Shown: piece after piece, positions 12,189 to 23,639 of the stretch
Position numbering within the stretch: position 1 is the first letter of the stretch
Layout: each line of letters opens with the position of its first letter
DNA from: Gigaspora rosea
Lineage: Eukaryota > Glomeromycota > Glomeromycetes > Diversisporales > Gigasporaceae
Direction: 5' to 3'
Assembly: GCA_003550325.1 (NCBI GenBank)
Contig: QKWP01000415.1
Coordinates: 25,560 to 89,559, forward strand
Length of the DNA: 64,000 bases
Position numbers and translations under genes: made by a program
The notes under the pieces: model-generated
The model's database searches: none
What the model was told of the DNA's origin: nothing
Seen by the model: the letters and a program-made list of their open reading frames with translations, nothing else

Positions 12189-14368
12189 ATGGACGTGAAT
12201 AACATAAATAATAACGATAAGGAAAATGAAGCGCTATCCTTCAATGCTTTTACAAACCAAGTAACCAAATTATATACGTCGTCACGTCTTAACCCTGATC
12301 AAAAACGTGGACTTCTTTTTAACGTCAACCATCCGTTTGAGGTTGAAGATCAGGATTTTGATAAGGAATGGTGGCCCCTGGTCACAAACGTATGGACAAA
12401 ATATAATTCTAAATGCCAAAATAATGGCAACTCGTGGGTGGTATATGCATGCCGCTTCACAAAACATAACCCGTCAAGTGGTCACAAAGAGGAGGTTCCG
12501 TATGAAAAGCGTAGAAAAATGAAAGTGCATTCGCTGGATTTATGCCACGCAAAAATTAGGGTTTTGAGGTTCGTTAATGAACAGAAAGTCCTTTTTGAAC
12601 GATATCTAAATAGCCCAGATTATACACATCCCATCGAAAAAAGTGAGAAATTGAAACATTCTCAACTTGTTCTTAGCTTGGTGGAGGAAGAAGCAATTAA
12701 AAATTATTCGTCCCCAGCTATCATCAACGCGATCAAAGAGCATGCAACAAGGAGGCTGAATCTTGGTGCTAGTGTAAAGAAATTAAAAAGAATGGAAGTG
12801 TATAATATTAAAAAAAAGTTTACGAATTACAGGATTTACATTTAACAGGCAATTCAGATTTAGAGATAGATATTGAAGAATCTATTAGTTTTTTAAAAAA
12901 AGAAGGATACTTAGTTGAGCGTTATAATTGGTCGGCCCAGGGTTTCATTTTTGCGCACCCAGATCAACTTGAGAAGCTCCGTCAGTTTGGGTGGTTAACA
13001 TTAATTGATTCCACGCATAAAACTAACAGATATGACTGGAGGTTATTTACGCTTTACATTAGAGATAACCATGGTTCTTGAAATTTCAGCGCTCATTTTT
13101 CGTTAGCACTGAAACCAGCGAGATGGTCGTGAAGGCTCTGCAAATAATTTGGCATTTTAAAAGTTCCTGGATGCCCGTTACTTCCTTTTTGATCAAAGTT
13201 GTGTCGAGGCTAACGGCATTTTTATGACTTTCCCGGGTTTACCAAAAGGTGAACAGGTATGCGACGTTCTCTTTTGTAGTATCCATGTGGTTCATACTTG
13301 GATGGGTAAAATTTATGAACCAAAGGTTCGAAGTAAAATGATATACGCGATGCACAAAGTAACAAAAATTGGATGCGAAGAACTTATTAAGGAGGCAATT
13401 AATAAATGCCAAGTCCCTGACATTAAACGATACATATCGCGAAATTACGCAGTAAATACACATAAATGGGCTTTTTGGGCACGACAACTTCCCCCCTTCT
13501 CTTACAAATAACATCAACAAACATGATAAAATCGTATCATAGCGAACTAAAAAGAATGACTATTTCTCACTATGGCTTAATAGGTAGTTTTTTGTGTATT
13601 TGTAGCAGTCCTTTTCGATTATTAACGGGTGCGTCGAGTGTAACCCGGGTTTGCATGAGGAGAGCATCTTCCTGCGATGCAGGAAGGTGCTCTCCTTATG
13701 CAAATCTGGGATACGCCCGACGCAATTAAAAATTGAAAAGGACCTCTGCTTATTTGCAGTATAATTTTAATAATATATAAATCTTATTTATTAAGGTGCA
13801 TGTAATAAAATAGTTACAATCGATAAAAAAAACAAAAGTACGCAGAAAATACGGCTTTTGAGTTTCATACAAAGCGAATCTTAGCATTCAGTGTAAATCA
13901 TGAAATCCTCAATCAAATTCATAAGTTTCCGTTTCCCGTACAACAATTAATCGTTAGTGAAGTTCTCGCCGTAAAAAAAAGAATAGAAAAGGGTAAAGAT
14001 AATCCAGACCTTATGTCTCCCAACTGTTATTGTCTTTTTTTTCGTCAATACTTGCTTCCGTGTCGTCATATATTTCACGAGCATCTATATGGGGAAAAAA
14101 AATTGTGACTTCTAATGCTTGGGAATATTTTCAGCAAATGTTCATGGAGAGTGGGTTCGAAATCTACGCTGGTCGAGAGTTAGTAGAAATTATTTTGCCC
14201 AAGAAAACAGAGGCCGAGAAAGCTGCAGAAAAATGACGTTTAACGATAAATAAGCTAATCGAAAGGACACGTAATGCTTATTGGAGGGTTGAAGAAGAAG
14301 GTAATGCGGTGCAGAAGGCTGCGTTTATTGAAACGTTGACATCTTCTTTAAGCATGGTTTTAAACTAA
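12189..14368 (+). pseudogene. MULE transposase, degenerate
   Basis: Order of parts: an N-terminal domain (MDVNNINNNDKENEALSF onward) open to 12845; after a frameshift, the first catalytic Asp in L-T-L-I-D-S-T-H-K-T-N-R-Y (Asp codon 13007-13009); a second Asp region F-x-D-Q-S-C-V-E-A-N-G near 13191; then F-P-G-L-P-K-G-E-Q and H-T-W-M. The third block reads T-N-M-I-K-S-Y-H-S-E-L-K-R, where the expected catalytic Glu (TNxxE) is Lys. A SWIM zinc-binding motif follows, with Cys at 14025, 14031 and 14061 and His at 14067. A C-terminal region runs to a stop near 14366. Several frameshifts and stops, plus a MITE inserted at 13606, break the frame. Family membership is firm; activity is very unlikely. 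Confidence 0.85.
13606..13750. mobile_element. Nest level 4: MITE inside the MULE transposase
   Basis: About 145 bp with inverted ends (CAGTCCTTTTCGATT and, reversed, AGCAGAGGTCCTTTTCAATT) and a strong central hairpin AGAGCACCTTCCTGC / GCAGGAAGGTGCTCT-like around 13660-13695. It is flanked by a 9-bp duplication with one mismatch, TATTTGTAG (13597-13605) and TATTTGCAG (13751-13759). It interrupts the transposase just after the H-Y-G-L-I-G block. Confidence 0.75.
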
Positions 14369-15828
14369 AAAGAAATTCACTCATAATAAAAATATCCGTC
14401 ACGAGTGTCCTGTACACTTACCATTCGTTTATATGATGTACTGTGAATTTTTAATCATTTGCTTGCACCGATCCCGCTAAAAATTGCTTAATGCCTTTGA
14501 TAAATAAATCAGAAGATTAATAGCAACCGAAAATTAAAAAAATGTGTGAACACAAATGAGCTAAAAAATAATTAACATTTTTTTAGAAGGAAATAAAATA
14601 GGATATGGGTTTTTTCTTAAAATTTTTCTTGGCTTTCTCTATCTTTTTTTTTGGAGTTTAATGTTCAGTGTGCATTAGTGATGCCCCGTGATGCGCTGAC
14701 GAAATGACGCAACCTGAAGAAACTTATAGTTTCGTCAGATTTCGTCATTTCGTAAGGCATTACTAGTGTGAATATGAATTTAACCTTTTAAAGGTATGCG
14801 TTTGTGAATATTTGATATTAGCGTAGCGACTAAATAATTAATTGGCAGATAACGTCTTTTAATGAGAATAAAAAAAATACAAGCCATTTTTGATTTTCAA
14901 TATCCAAAGAACATAATCTAAATGTGGGTAAATTTTGATATAATCGACCTATGAACTAATAATCAATGCATGAAAATTGAAACGTGGAGAAAAAGTACGC
15001 CACTGAGTCTCGCGTTGAAAGTTCAAAAAAAAAGAAAATTAAGGATACAGAAACAACTAGCTATACTTTTTTACACCCTTAATTATCATTTATTTATGTT
15101 TTTTTTAAAAAATCGACTTTCGTTTGTTATGCGCACCGTATTTTGCATAAGTTTTTACAAAGTTAAAAAACTGCAAGTTATTCTAAACTAAAAGCACAAA
15201 AATTTAAGCATATCTAAACTAATGTTCGGCAAGAAATTGGAGAGATACCAACCACGAGTTGCCATTATTTTGGCATTTAGAATTATATTTTGTCTATACT
15301 TTTGTGACCAGGGGCCACCATTTCTTATCAAAATCCTGATCTTCAACCTCAAACGGATGGTTGACGTTAAAAAGAAGCCCACGTTTTTGATCAGGGTTAA
15401 GACGTGACAACGTATATAATTTGGTTACTTGGTTTGTAAAAGCATTGAAGGATAGCGCTTTATTTTCCTTATCGTTATTATTTATGTTATTCACGTCCAT
15501 CTTTCAGTAAATTTCAGTTTTTATTAATTTCGGTTATGTAGTAAAAAAAAAAAGATTATTATCTAAAGGCCTACGTACTTTTATTTCTCGGGTTGTATAA
15601 AAACAAAAAAACATTACTGTGTTTACTCTTAACTATTTCGAAGTAGCGTCTTCTTCACGCTGCAAATAAAGCGCCTTTTAACGCTTCAAGTAAAACTTAA
15701 ACGTAATATATTAAGAAAAAAAATTGAGAAAAAAATCTATATATATCATAATCCTGTAATCACCCGATGATCATCGATCATCGGGCAATTTCGTGATGGA
15801 CCTGGCTTTAAGCAACCCCCTTTTTTGA

Positions 15829-16590
15829 TGCAGATCTGCATTATACACGTGACTTGTATTATACAAAGGCCCAGTGCATTGTTTTTGCAAAAATAATTTT
15901 TGGTCACATGCTACTAATGTCGTGTAACGTTATACAAGTCTAATTTTGCCCGGCATTAAGCTTAATGCTGGTGGGCACTATCATGATAATGCCCCCGGCA
16001 GGGTTAGACATAATTCCGGCCCACCCTAACCCTAAATCTAGCGGTACCCTAACCCGGCATTAAGCTTAATGCTGGTGGGCACTATCATGATAATGCCCTG
16101 GCAGAGTTAGACATAATTCCGGCCCACCCTAACCCTAAATCTAGGAACCCTAAAAACTAATTGTTCGAAGCAACATCCAATCACAGTACATATACTAGAT
16201 GCATATATCGTATAACCAGTATATGTACTGTGATTGGATTTTGCTTCGAACAATTAGTTTTTAGAGTTCCTAGATTTAGGGTTAGGGTGGGCCGGAATTA
16301 TGTCTAACCACGCTGGGGCATTATTATGATAGTGCCCATCAGCATTAAGCTTAATGCTGGGTTAGGGTACCACTAGATTTAGAGTTAGAGTGGGCCGGAA
16401 TTATGTCTAACCCTGCCGGGGGCATTATCATGATAGTGCCCACTAGCATTAAGCTTAATGCCGGGCAAAATTAGACTTATGTAACGTTACACAACATTAG
16501 TGGCATGTAACCAAAAATTATTTTTGCAAAAACAATGCACTGGGCCTTTGTGCAATACAAGTCACATGTATAATGCAGATCTGAATCAAA
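15829..16590. repeat. Large composite palindrome with nested palindromes and duplications
   Basis: Remainder of the level-2 foldback. Both arms hold ordered motifs in mirror image: GCAGATCTGC, GGCCCAGTGCATTG, GTAACGTTA, CATTAAGCTTAATG, CACTATCATGATAATGCC, TTAGACATAATTCCGGCC and CCCTAACCCTAAATCTAG. The block from CATTAAGCTTAATG to CTAG is tandemly duplicated within each arm. The centre near 16200 is GATGCATATATCG flanked by GTACATATACT / AGTATATGTAC. Confidence 0.85.
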
Positions 16591-16895
16591 AAAGTAAGTG
16601 TAATTTTGGGGTACATACAGAAGTATCAAAAAAGTAAGTGCAGAAGTATCAAAAACGTAAGTTTGCGTCTAAAGTAGAGGCAAATCATGTGATCAACTAC
16701 CAATCAAATTATAGAATTTTGATAATTGCCGGCGAAGCAAAACAAAAAATAAAAGCAAAAAACTGAAAAATACAAAAAACGGTAGTCTAAACCTACTTCA
16801 ATGTGTTAATCCTAACCCTAATATAGAACAACCCTAATCCTAAAGTTAATTGAAAAAATTATTAAATATGAGTTGCCTCAGCTTTAGATTTCTCC

Positions 16896-17807
16896 TATAA
16901 ATAGAAAAGATCTGTATAAATAACACCAAAAATAAGCAAAGTAATAGCTAACCTATCTATGTATATTCTGGGGTTCTATTTTCATTATGAAAAATTATGA
17001 TAGCCTCATACTATATACCTGATTTGGCCTTACAGGTAAATTATTTTTTAAAATCATGATTTTATTGATTTTTTTTATTTTCAGCATATTGCTATCATTA
17101 AGACTAATTCATTAAACAAAAAGTGCATTTCTTCTAATTATTTTCTTGACACCTTTTTATTATTAAATTGATCCAGGGCTATCACAGTCTTGATCTGATC
17201 CTTCTTTGATCTTTTTTTCTTGTTAAATTTTTTTTTGATTACTAGTAAAGCATTTATCCAGATCAAGGCTTAGATATTAGGCTTGAATATAGGACCTTGG
17301 GAACTCTGTACAGAACTAGAGCTTACAGATTTTTTATTCAAATAATATTTAAATAATTAGGATTGGCATATAGCTATTTGAATATTCGCTAAAAAACTAA
17401 ATTTACTAAATAATTCGAATAACTATATATTTAAATAATAATATTTATTCGAATAATAATATTTATTTGAATTAATAATATTTATTTGAATAAATAATAA
17501 TATTCAAATAAATAAATTATTTGTATAATTATAATTATTTGAGTAAATATTTATTCAAGTAAATATATTTATTTTGCCTAGTATTCATATTTTTAAACTT
17601 TCAATATCTTATAATTTATATATATAATAATAACTAGCTAATGTTAATTCCAATTCTATTAATTCTACTTCTAACTATTAAGTCAAATTGAATGCTGTGC
17701 CTATAGCTTTTTTTTAGTTTAGTCTAAAAAACTTTTTTATTATTTTATTATTAATTGGTTTCAATTAATTTAATAATAATTTTAATAAGCTTATTGATCT
17801 ATATATA
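16896..17807. other. Gene-free; AT-rich block of TTCGAATA-type words
   Basis: No ORF of note. From about 17340 to 17580 the sequence is an array of TATTTGAATAA / TTATTCGAATAA variants, mirrored in style by a block at about 19620-19850. Confidence 0.5.
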
Positions 17808-18099
17808 GAGGTTATCTAAAGCCATGTACCCACGTAACATTTTTGTATAATCAACTAAACGGAGTCACGAAATTTTGTTTATACGGATCAGCCTGAAGAA
17901 GTCAAAAAACAAAAAAAATGCAAAAACATAAAAACAGCATTCTAAACCTACCTTGAGCCATTAATAAAAAATGGCAGAAAGGTAATTTTACTTATATTAG
18001 TCCCAACTCTAACCCTGACCCTAATGCTAAACAATCTTTGATACAAATTTTAACTAAAATTTCAAAAAATCACATTGGTACATGGCTTTAGCCATCCCC
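17808..18099. mobile_element. MULE-related MITE
   Basis: TIRs GAGGTTATCTAAAGCCATGTACC (17808 on) and, inverted from 18099, GGGGATGGCTAAAGCCATGTACC are flanked by direct repeats TATATATA (17800-17807, 18100-18107). The termini resemble those of the MULE at 11874 (GGGTTGCTTAAAGCC), so it is probably a derivative. The interior contains CTAACCCTGACCCTAA near 18011. Confidence 0.75.
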
Positions 18100-18298
18100 T
18101 ATATATAGTAACAATATAGAGTAAGTATGAAGAAACAAAATAGAAAAGGGATTAAAGATAAAATTAGTAATAAGGTGGAATAATTAGAAGTATCATCAAT
18201 TACTTATTTTAATAAATTTAATTAAAATGGTTAATATTAAAACTAAATAAATGTATACTATATATTAATCTAAATATATATTAAATATCATGTACAGT

Positions 18299-19576
18299 GG
18301 GCTATCAGAGCATTGTGAACACTTTGGATTGTAATTACTTGAAATCAGATAAGTAACTATAGCACAAAATTTATGTTACATGTTCAGCTGATCACATGGT
18401 ATAACATGCCAAATTTTATACAGTTTCATTAGATCACACAAAAGATACTGTATATGAAAATTATTACAGTTATAGTTTTTTTATAAATACGAAGATTCAA
18501 ATTTTAACTTTTTTAAAAAAATTTTTTTTTCTTTTTTTTTAGTAAAAATTTAAACTACTTTTATATTTATATTTTGCAGGTTCTTTTTTAACTTTAATAC
18601 AAGCAGCAATATGATCTAACATCAAGACCAAGAGAAACAAGCCCAATTAGTAAGCCTATAATTACACTTAAAAAATGTTTTAAACATTCAATAATGTATT
18701 TCTTATACCTTATGCACTCATATATAAATCACAAAGAAGAGCCCCAAAAATAAAAAATTGTGGTTTACTAGGCACAAAACTTATTTATCATTTCAAAAAG
18801 ACTAGACTTCATGGGTATGTAACTGGGTAGAGAGCATATGGCTTAAAAAGACAATAGCAGATCTCAAGTCTTTGTACAATACATGGCAAATGGTATGATA
18901 CTTTTGTATATATTTATTTTTTTTAGTAGTTTAAAAGGTTAATAATCTGAGTAGAATTTGGTAGTAGCTTTGCTAGTGATTAGACTTCTTGAGACTAGGA
19001 GAGTTAAAAGAAAGTGTGATCTCAAATGCCCAGATTCTTTTTTTTTTTTGTTTACCTTTCAAGCTATCTGCTTTATGAAGCTTTTTTATTACCTTTTATG
19101 TAACAAACTTTTCATAGCAACTTTAATAGTACTAAAGTAAACAGAATCTCTCGGTTATAGAGTTTTTTCATTTATTAATCAAGTCTTATTTCTACTGATT
19201 GTTTTTGTAAAAAAAAAGATAATCTTACTTTTTTTGTTGATTGCATCTAATCTGTTATACTAACTGCCTTTTTTTTTAAATTAGATAATGTTGTCTATAT
19301 TTTACTTTATATCTGAGCAAATTTTGAAGCGCTTCTAAAAAAATTCGATTTTTTGTAAATTTTGTTAAAAAAAATCCAAAAAATTGATCTTTGTACTGAC
19401 CCAAAAATGGTTTTTATTTTTTGTATAACTTCTATACATTTAACAAAACTATATGAAATTTTAGCATGTTATACTATGTAATCTGCTAAACATGTGACAT
19501 AAATTTTGTGCTGCAGTTACTTACCCAATTTCAAGTAATTACAATTCAAAAAGTGTCTACAATGCTTTGGTAACCC
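18299..19576. mobile_element. Element with ~150-bp terminal inverted repeats
   Basis: The left arm (18299-18445) and right arm (about 19430-19576) are reverse complements with scattered mismatches. Shared words include AGCATTGT, TTGTAATTACTTGAAAT, GCACAAAATTTATGT and ACATG. The interior has long T runs and a 60-codon open frame at 18958-19140 with no domain. No target duplication was seen. It is probably a non-autonomous long-TIR element. Confidence 0.7.
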
Positions 19577-20456
19577 TCTATACAAAGCACAGGTTACAAA
19601 CTAGTATAAAAAAAATTACATTTTGATGATTATATTAAATATTATTCAAATATTATATATTATTTGAATAGAAATTATTATTTAAATATAATGAATTATT
19701 TAATAAAAATAAATTATTTGAACAATTATATTACTCAAATAATTTGAATAAAACAATTATTTGAATATACATATTATTCATAAAATAATTATTTAAAAAA
19801 TTTTTTTGAATATTTACTGAATATAAATATTATTCGAATAGCAAATACGAATTTGAAGCTCTATGCAGGACTGGGTATGGCAAAGATTTTTTTTAAAAAA
19901 ATATGACCATATCAGCACAGTCATATAAATTATATACATTATGAGATTTTGGTCTGCTGCTAATACCGCTTTTAAAAAATTTGTTGGTTTAAGAATTTCT
20001 GCACTGTACAATTGGTAACCCAGAACTGTTTGAACAAAACAAAGTAAGACACCAAAAAAATAACTATTTTAACTTGACTTGGTTTATTAAGTAAAAGTGT
20101 CAGAAGTGCGATTTTGTAATATATAAACTATTTTAACAATCCCCAACTCTAATATTAATTGATTTTAATTAAATATCAAAAAATTAGATAATCTTATAAT
20201 AGACCAGGCTTTAAGCATCCCTATAATCACTAGTCAAAAGTTCTTTGCAAAAATACTACTTATAAAAAAAATACTCATAGCAAACTAGTAGGTTTTGGAT
20301 ATTATAAATAAATAAATAAAAGTTTATGCAGCTATAAACTCTGTTTTGGCCAAAAGAATTCTGTAATAAACAGCAAATAAGCAGTTTCTGGCTATAAGAA
20401 AACTCCAACAAATAGTAGTAAATTGAGTTGGACTATATAATCATTATGATATGTTA
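19577..20456. other. Gene-free, AT-rich
   Basis: It holds a block of TTATTTGAATA variants (19620-19850) and, at 20206-20224, a lone terminus-like sequence whose reverse complement is GGGATGCTTAAAGCCTGGTC. That closely resembles the MULE end at 11874, but no partner was found. Confidence 0.45.
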
Positions 20457-20610
20457 GGTGAACCCTGCGCAGCTAGCTAGTAAAACCTGCTTTGATTATA
20501 GGGTTTTGGTAAAATTTGCGTTAGCATAGTGTGTTTTATAGATTAATACAGATTTCACCCTCATGTGATCTGCATAGTGAATTTTACTAGCTAGCTATGT
20601 GGGTTTCACC
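20457..20610. mobile_element. Small MITE, TIR GGTGAACCC
   Basis: GGTGAACCC...GCTAGCTAGTAAAA at the left is mirrored by TTTTACTAGCTAGC...GGGTTTCACC at the right. Total about 154 bp, no ORF. It shares its terminus with the element at 345-525. Confidence 0.75.
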
Positions 20611-21659
20611 CCTGTTGTATTATGATTATATCAACTATCTGAAAATATTTTTTAATATAAATGAAACATTTGAGCTTTTCGCCAAAGACTTTAATAAATA
20701 GTAGAATCTTGTTAATAATATGTGAATAAAATTTAATGAATACTACTTGAATAATGATAATAAATATAAAACTTATATTTGTAAACTTTCAAAGCCTAAA
20801 AAATTGAGTAGAAGAAAGAAAACCCTTTCTTCTAAAAATATTTATATAATCTAGAAAAGATTAGCTAGTACTATAAAGCTAAAATTAGGATAATATAGTT
20901 AGTACTTCAAATCTAGTTAGAATTGAATAGTAAAAATAAAAATAATATTATTTAAAATATTTTAATATACTGATAATACTATTTTTTTAAAACATAGTTA
21001 TTGTCAAAAGGTTAAAAGTATCCTTTATATCTACTATCTAACTTAAACATTCTCTATAATTTCTGTTTACTTGGCACTTTAATTTCACTATTTTTATATT
21101 TTATGTTAGAGTACACTACAAAACAATTCTTTATTTACTCAATTACCAAAAAACTAATTCTCTAGTATCTTACATTTCTCTTATTTATATAATTATATAT
21201 AACATAATTATGTTGTATAACTATTTAGTTATTAGCACTTAGAAACAATTGTTGGTGTTTGGTGTTATACTGGATTACTTTTTTGAAAAATTTGGGTTGT
21301 ATTATTTATTGGTAATTGATTTTCTTTGAATTTACTTTGTTTAGTAATTTTTATAAATTTAAAAAAATTATAGAAAATACTCTATTTAGTGCAAGCAATA
21401 AGCTGCATGCTTTGCAGTGCTGTACGAGCTAGATTGCACTCAAAATATTTTTTGCTTACCAAATAGCAGTCATATTTATTAAATAATAATAAAGTAATTA
21501 AAAAGGTAAACAATTATTAAAAGATTGCACAAAAAATGCATATATTGTATGCAATATTACTAAAACAAAGAAAATCTACTTTTAAGAAAAAACACTTAAG
21601 CATTGATATTGCTATTGAGGCATAATATGAAATTTTCATTTATTCATTAGTATATACTA

Positions 21660-21941
21660 TTTTTAAGTTTTTTAAATTGTTGACTTGAAATGGCATACTT
21701 CTTATTTTAGTAATTAAACTTTTAAATAAAATTTCTTTAATTATAAAAAAAATTGATACTATAAATTTACTAAAATAAAAAAATATTAACCAAAATAAAA
21801 TTTTTAAAATTTTTAAATTATTGACTTGAATTGGCATACTTTTTATTTTAGTGATTAAACTTTTAAATAAAATTCCTTTAATTATAAAAAAAAATGATAC
21901 TATAAATTTACTAAAATAAAAAAATATTAACCAAAATAAAA
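21660..21941. repeat. Direct tandem duplication, 141-bp unit, two copies
   Basis: 21660-21800 and 21801-21941 are near-identical, with unit landmarks TTGACTTGAA, TGGCATACTT, TTTAAATAAAAT and TATTAACCAAAATAAAA. No gene spans it convincingly. Confidence 0.85.
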
Positions 21942-22000
21942 TTTTGGTACTTTTTGTAAATGTAATTAGTTTTTGTATATTACAAAGAGTATAATTCTAA

Positions 22001-22364
22001 GCAATTATTATAAATCGCACTTATAGTGTTTTACCACCATAGGTAAATTAAATTTACAATTATGTATAACAAAAACAAAAAATAAACTTTTATAAAACAA
22101 AAAATAAATTTTATTACCTTAGGGTTAGGGTGAGACCTGGGATGGGGCAGGGGGCATAGTTTATACCAAAATTTAGCAAGAAATTTTTTTATTAGAGCCC
22201 CAAAGGTGGTTTCATAAGCAAACTTTAGAGATATGAATGCTTTTTTAAAAAATAAACAAAAAACTGAAATTTTATGTTACACCTGATCTTAAATTTTGAT
22301 TGGCTATTCTAAAGGTTTTGTGTAACATGGTGTAAAACACCATAGGTGCGTTTTAGTAAAACTC
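22001..22364. mobile_element. MITE with telomere-like core
   Basis: TAAATCGCACTTATAGTGTTT near the left end matches the reverse complement of the right end (TAAAACGCACCTATGGTGTTT). A 7-bp direct repeat ATTCTAA flanks it (21994-22000, 22365-22371). The interior carries TTAGGGTTAGGGTGAG (22119-22134), then the shared modules described for 45507 and 57040. Confidence 0.7.
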
Positions 22365-23639
22365 ATTCTAAATGGCAATAATGACACACATTAATAAATT
22401 GTTAATATTATTAAATTAACTATAAAAGATTTAGCAAAAATGTCATAACACTATATATAGTTTGAATATATTTATTTCACAACTATCAAAATATCCCTTC
22501 CAATTTGAAATTTTAATTAATGATTTAATGCAATCAAAATATATAATAATTTTTTCCTACTTGTAAAACATGAAATCTATTTCAAACGATTTATAATTAT
22601 TAAATAAATAAATTAATTAAAGAAAAATTGTTGATTTTCAATAAATAAATAACATAATACAGTGGATTTAAAGAAATTCCTAGCAAGCATTAGATTACTG
22701 ATCTTAATTCAAATTCATTGCATACAATTTGAAGTAATATTATTTTCTCCATCACATCCCACTTTTTTAAAAAAAAAATAAATAAAAAATAAAAATATAA
22801 AAATACAAATTTTAAATACCAAAAAAAAAAATCCAACAACTTCAACTTATCATATGAACAGATTTACGAAATTGTTTATTTATTTTGACACACCCCCAAA
22901 TTTACACTACACAAATTACAGGTGCGTCAGTCAATTGACATATTTGGGATCCAATCAAATTCAACATGGATATGTAGTTGATTTAATACAGGAATATGCC
23001 CAGATTGTAATATACAATCCATCACTACGACAGTTAGGTGTAGTATACAATAACCTTATTCCCCGTCTCTTGTTTATACTTCTATATTATTTTCTTTCTT
23101 TTTGCCCAGATTTCTGATTCAAATTTTTCCATTTTCTTTACCTTTTTTATTACGAATTTTTTAAATAATTAAGAGCTACTAATGAAAAGTAAAAATTTTG
23201 GCAGAAAAAAAAAATAGAGGAAAATAAGGTAGAAAATGAAATATTTTATTATAAAAAAAAGTACAAGATTCTAAAAGTATCACACAAATATTGTACTTAT
23301 TTTTCCAATTTTTTTTTAATTGAAAACTATTTATTTAAAGTAGCTATGCTAATTAAATTTCGATTATATGTTTTAAGATAATTTTTTAATGAATTTTTCA
23401 AGTATTCTATAAAAACAAATGCTTAGAACCCACATATTAATAGAAAAATAAAAATATAGTCTTATTCTTTGGCCTTAGATAAATAACTAGTAAAATTTTC
23501 AGGTGATTGATACATTTTAAAGTAACAACAAACATTATTTCTGGGTTCTTACAGTAGTCTGCTTAATATACTTCAATGTTGGCTAGATTATTAGTTCAGA
23601 TTATTAGCTTTTTTCTTTGCTACATGGGGGCAAAGGTTC
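22365..23639. other. AT-rich stretch with one exon-like open frame
   Basis: Mostly low-complexity. A plus-strand frame at 22854-23117 has more varied codons between an upstream ACAG at 22917-22920 and a GGTGTAGT at 23037-23044 (Y-L-G-S-N-Q-I-Q-H-G-Y-V-V-D-L and so on). It might be a relic exon; no family was recognised. Confidence 0.3.

Larger units (their letters stand above)
11874..15819. mobile_element. Nest level 3: Mutator-like element (MULE) with long TIRs
   Basis: A 3946-bp element is flanked by an exact 9-bp duplication CTTTTTTGA (11865-11873 and 15820-15828), the size typical of MULEs. Its TIRs are long: about 11874-12444 on the left and 15231-15819 on the right, beginning GGGTTGCTTAAAGCCAGG. 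Each TIR contains a copy of the first part of the transposase reading frame, so an antisense N-terminal copy sits at 15294-15500. The transposase between them is disrupted, so this copy is probably inactive itself. Confidence 0.9.
11785..16665. mobile_element. Nest level 2: near-perfect palindromic foldback element
   Basis: It is flanked by an exact 10-bp duplication CGTCTAAAGT (11775-11784 and 16666-16675), which is part of the level-1 terminus. Without the MULE inside, the element is about 935 bp. It is almost entirely two complementary arms: GCAAATCTTACG... on the left, ...CGTAAGTTTG on the right, with AAAAAAGTAAGYGTAATTTT words mirrored. Confidence 0.8.
11770..16895. mobile_element. Nest level 1: MITE split by later insertions
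   Basis: Terminal inverted repeats match across the whole nest: GGGGACGTCTAAAGT at 11770-11784 continues, after the inserted material, as AGAGGCAAATCAT at 16676-16688. The far end reads in reverse GGAGAAATCTAAAGCTGAGG. An 8-bp direct repeat TATAAATA flanks it (11762-11769 and 16896-16903). Without the insertions it would be about 235 bp. It keeps a CCTAACCCTAA motif near 16811. Confidence 0.75.

Noticed and set aside
15188..15500. Separate minus-strand gene opposite the MULE
   Set aside because: It is the transposase N-terminus carried in the right TIR, cut off where the TIR ends.
18770..18900. Possible tRNA-like words
   Set aside because: No cloverleaf with paired acceptor and T arms could be drawn.
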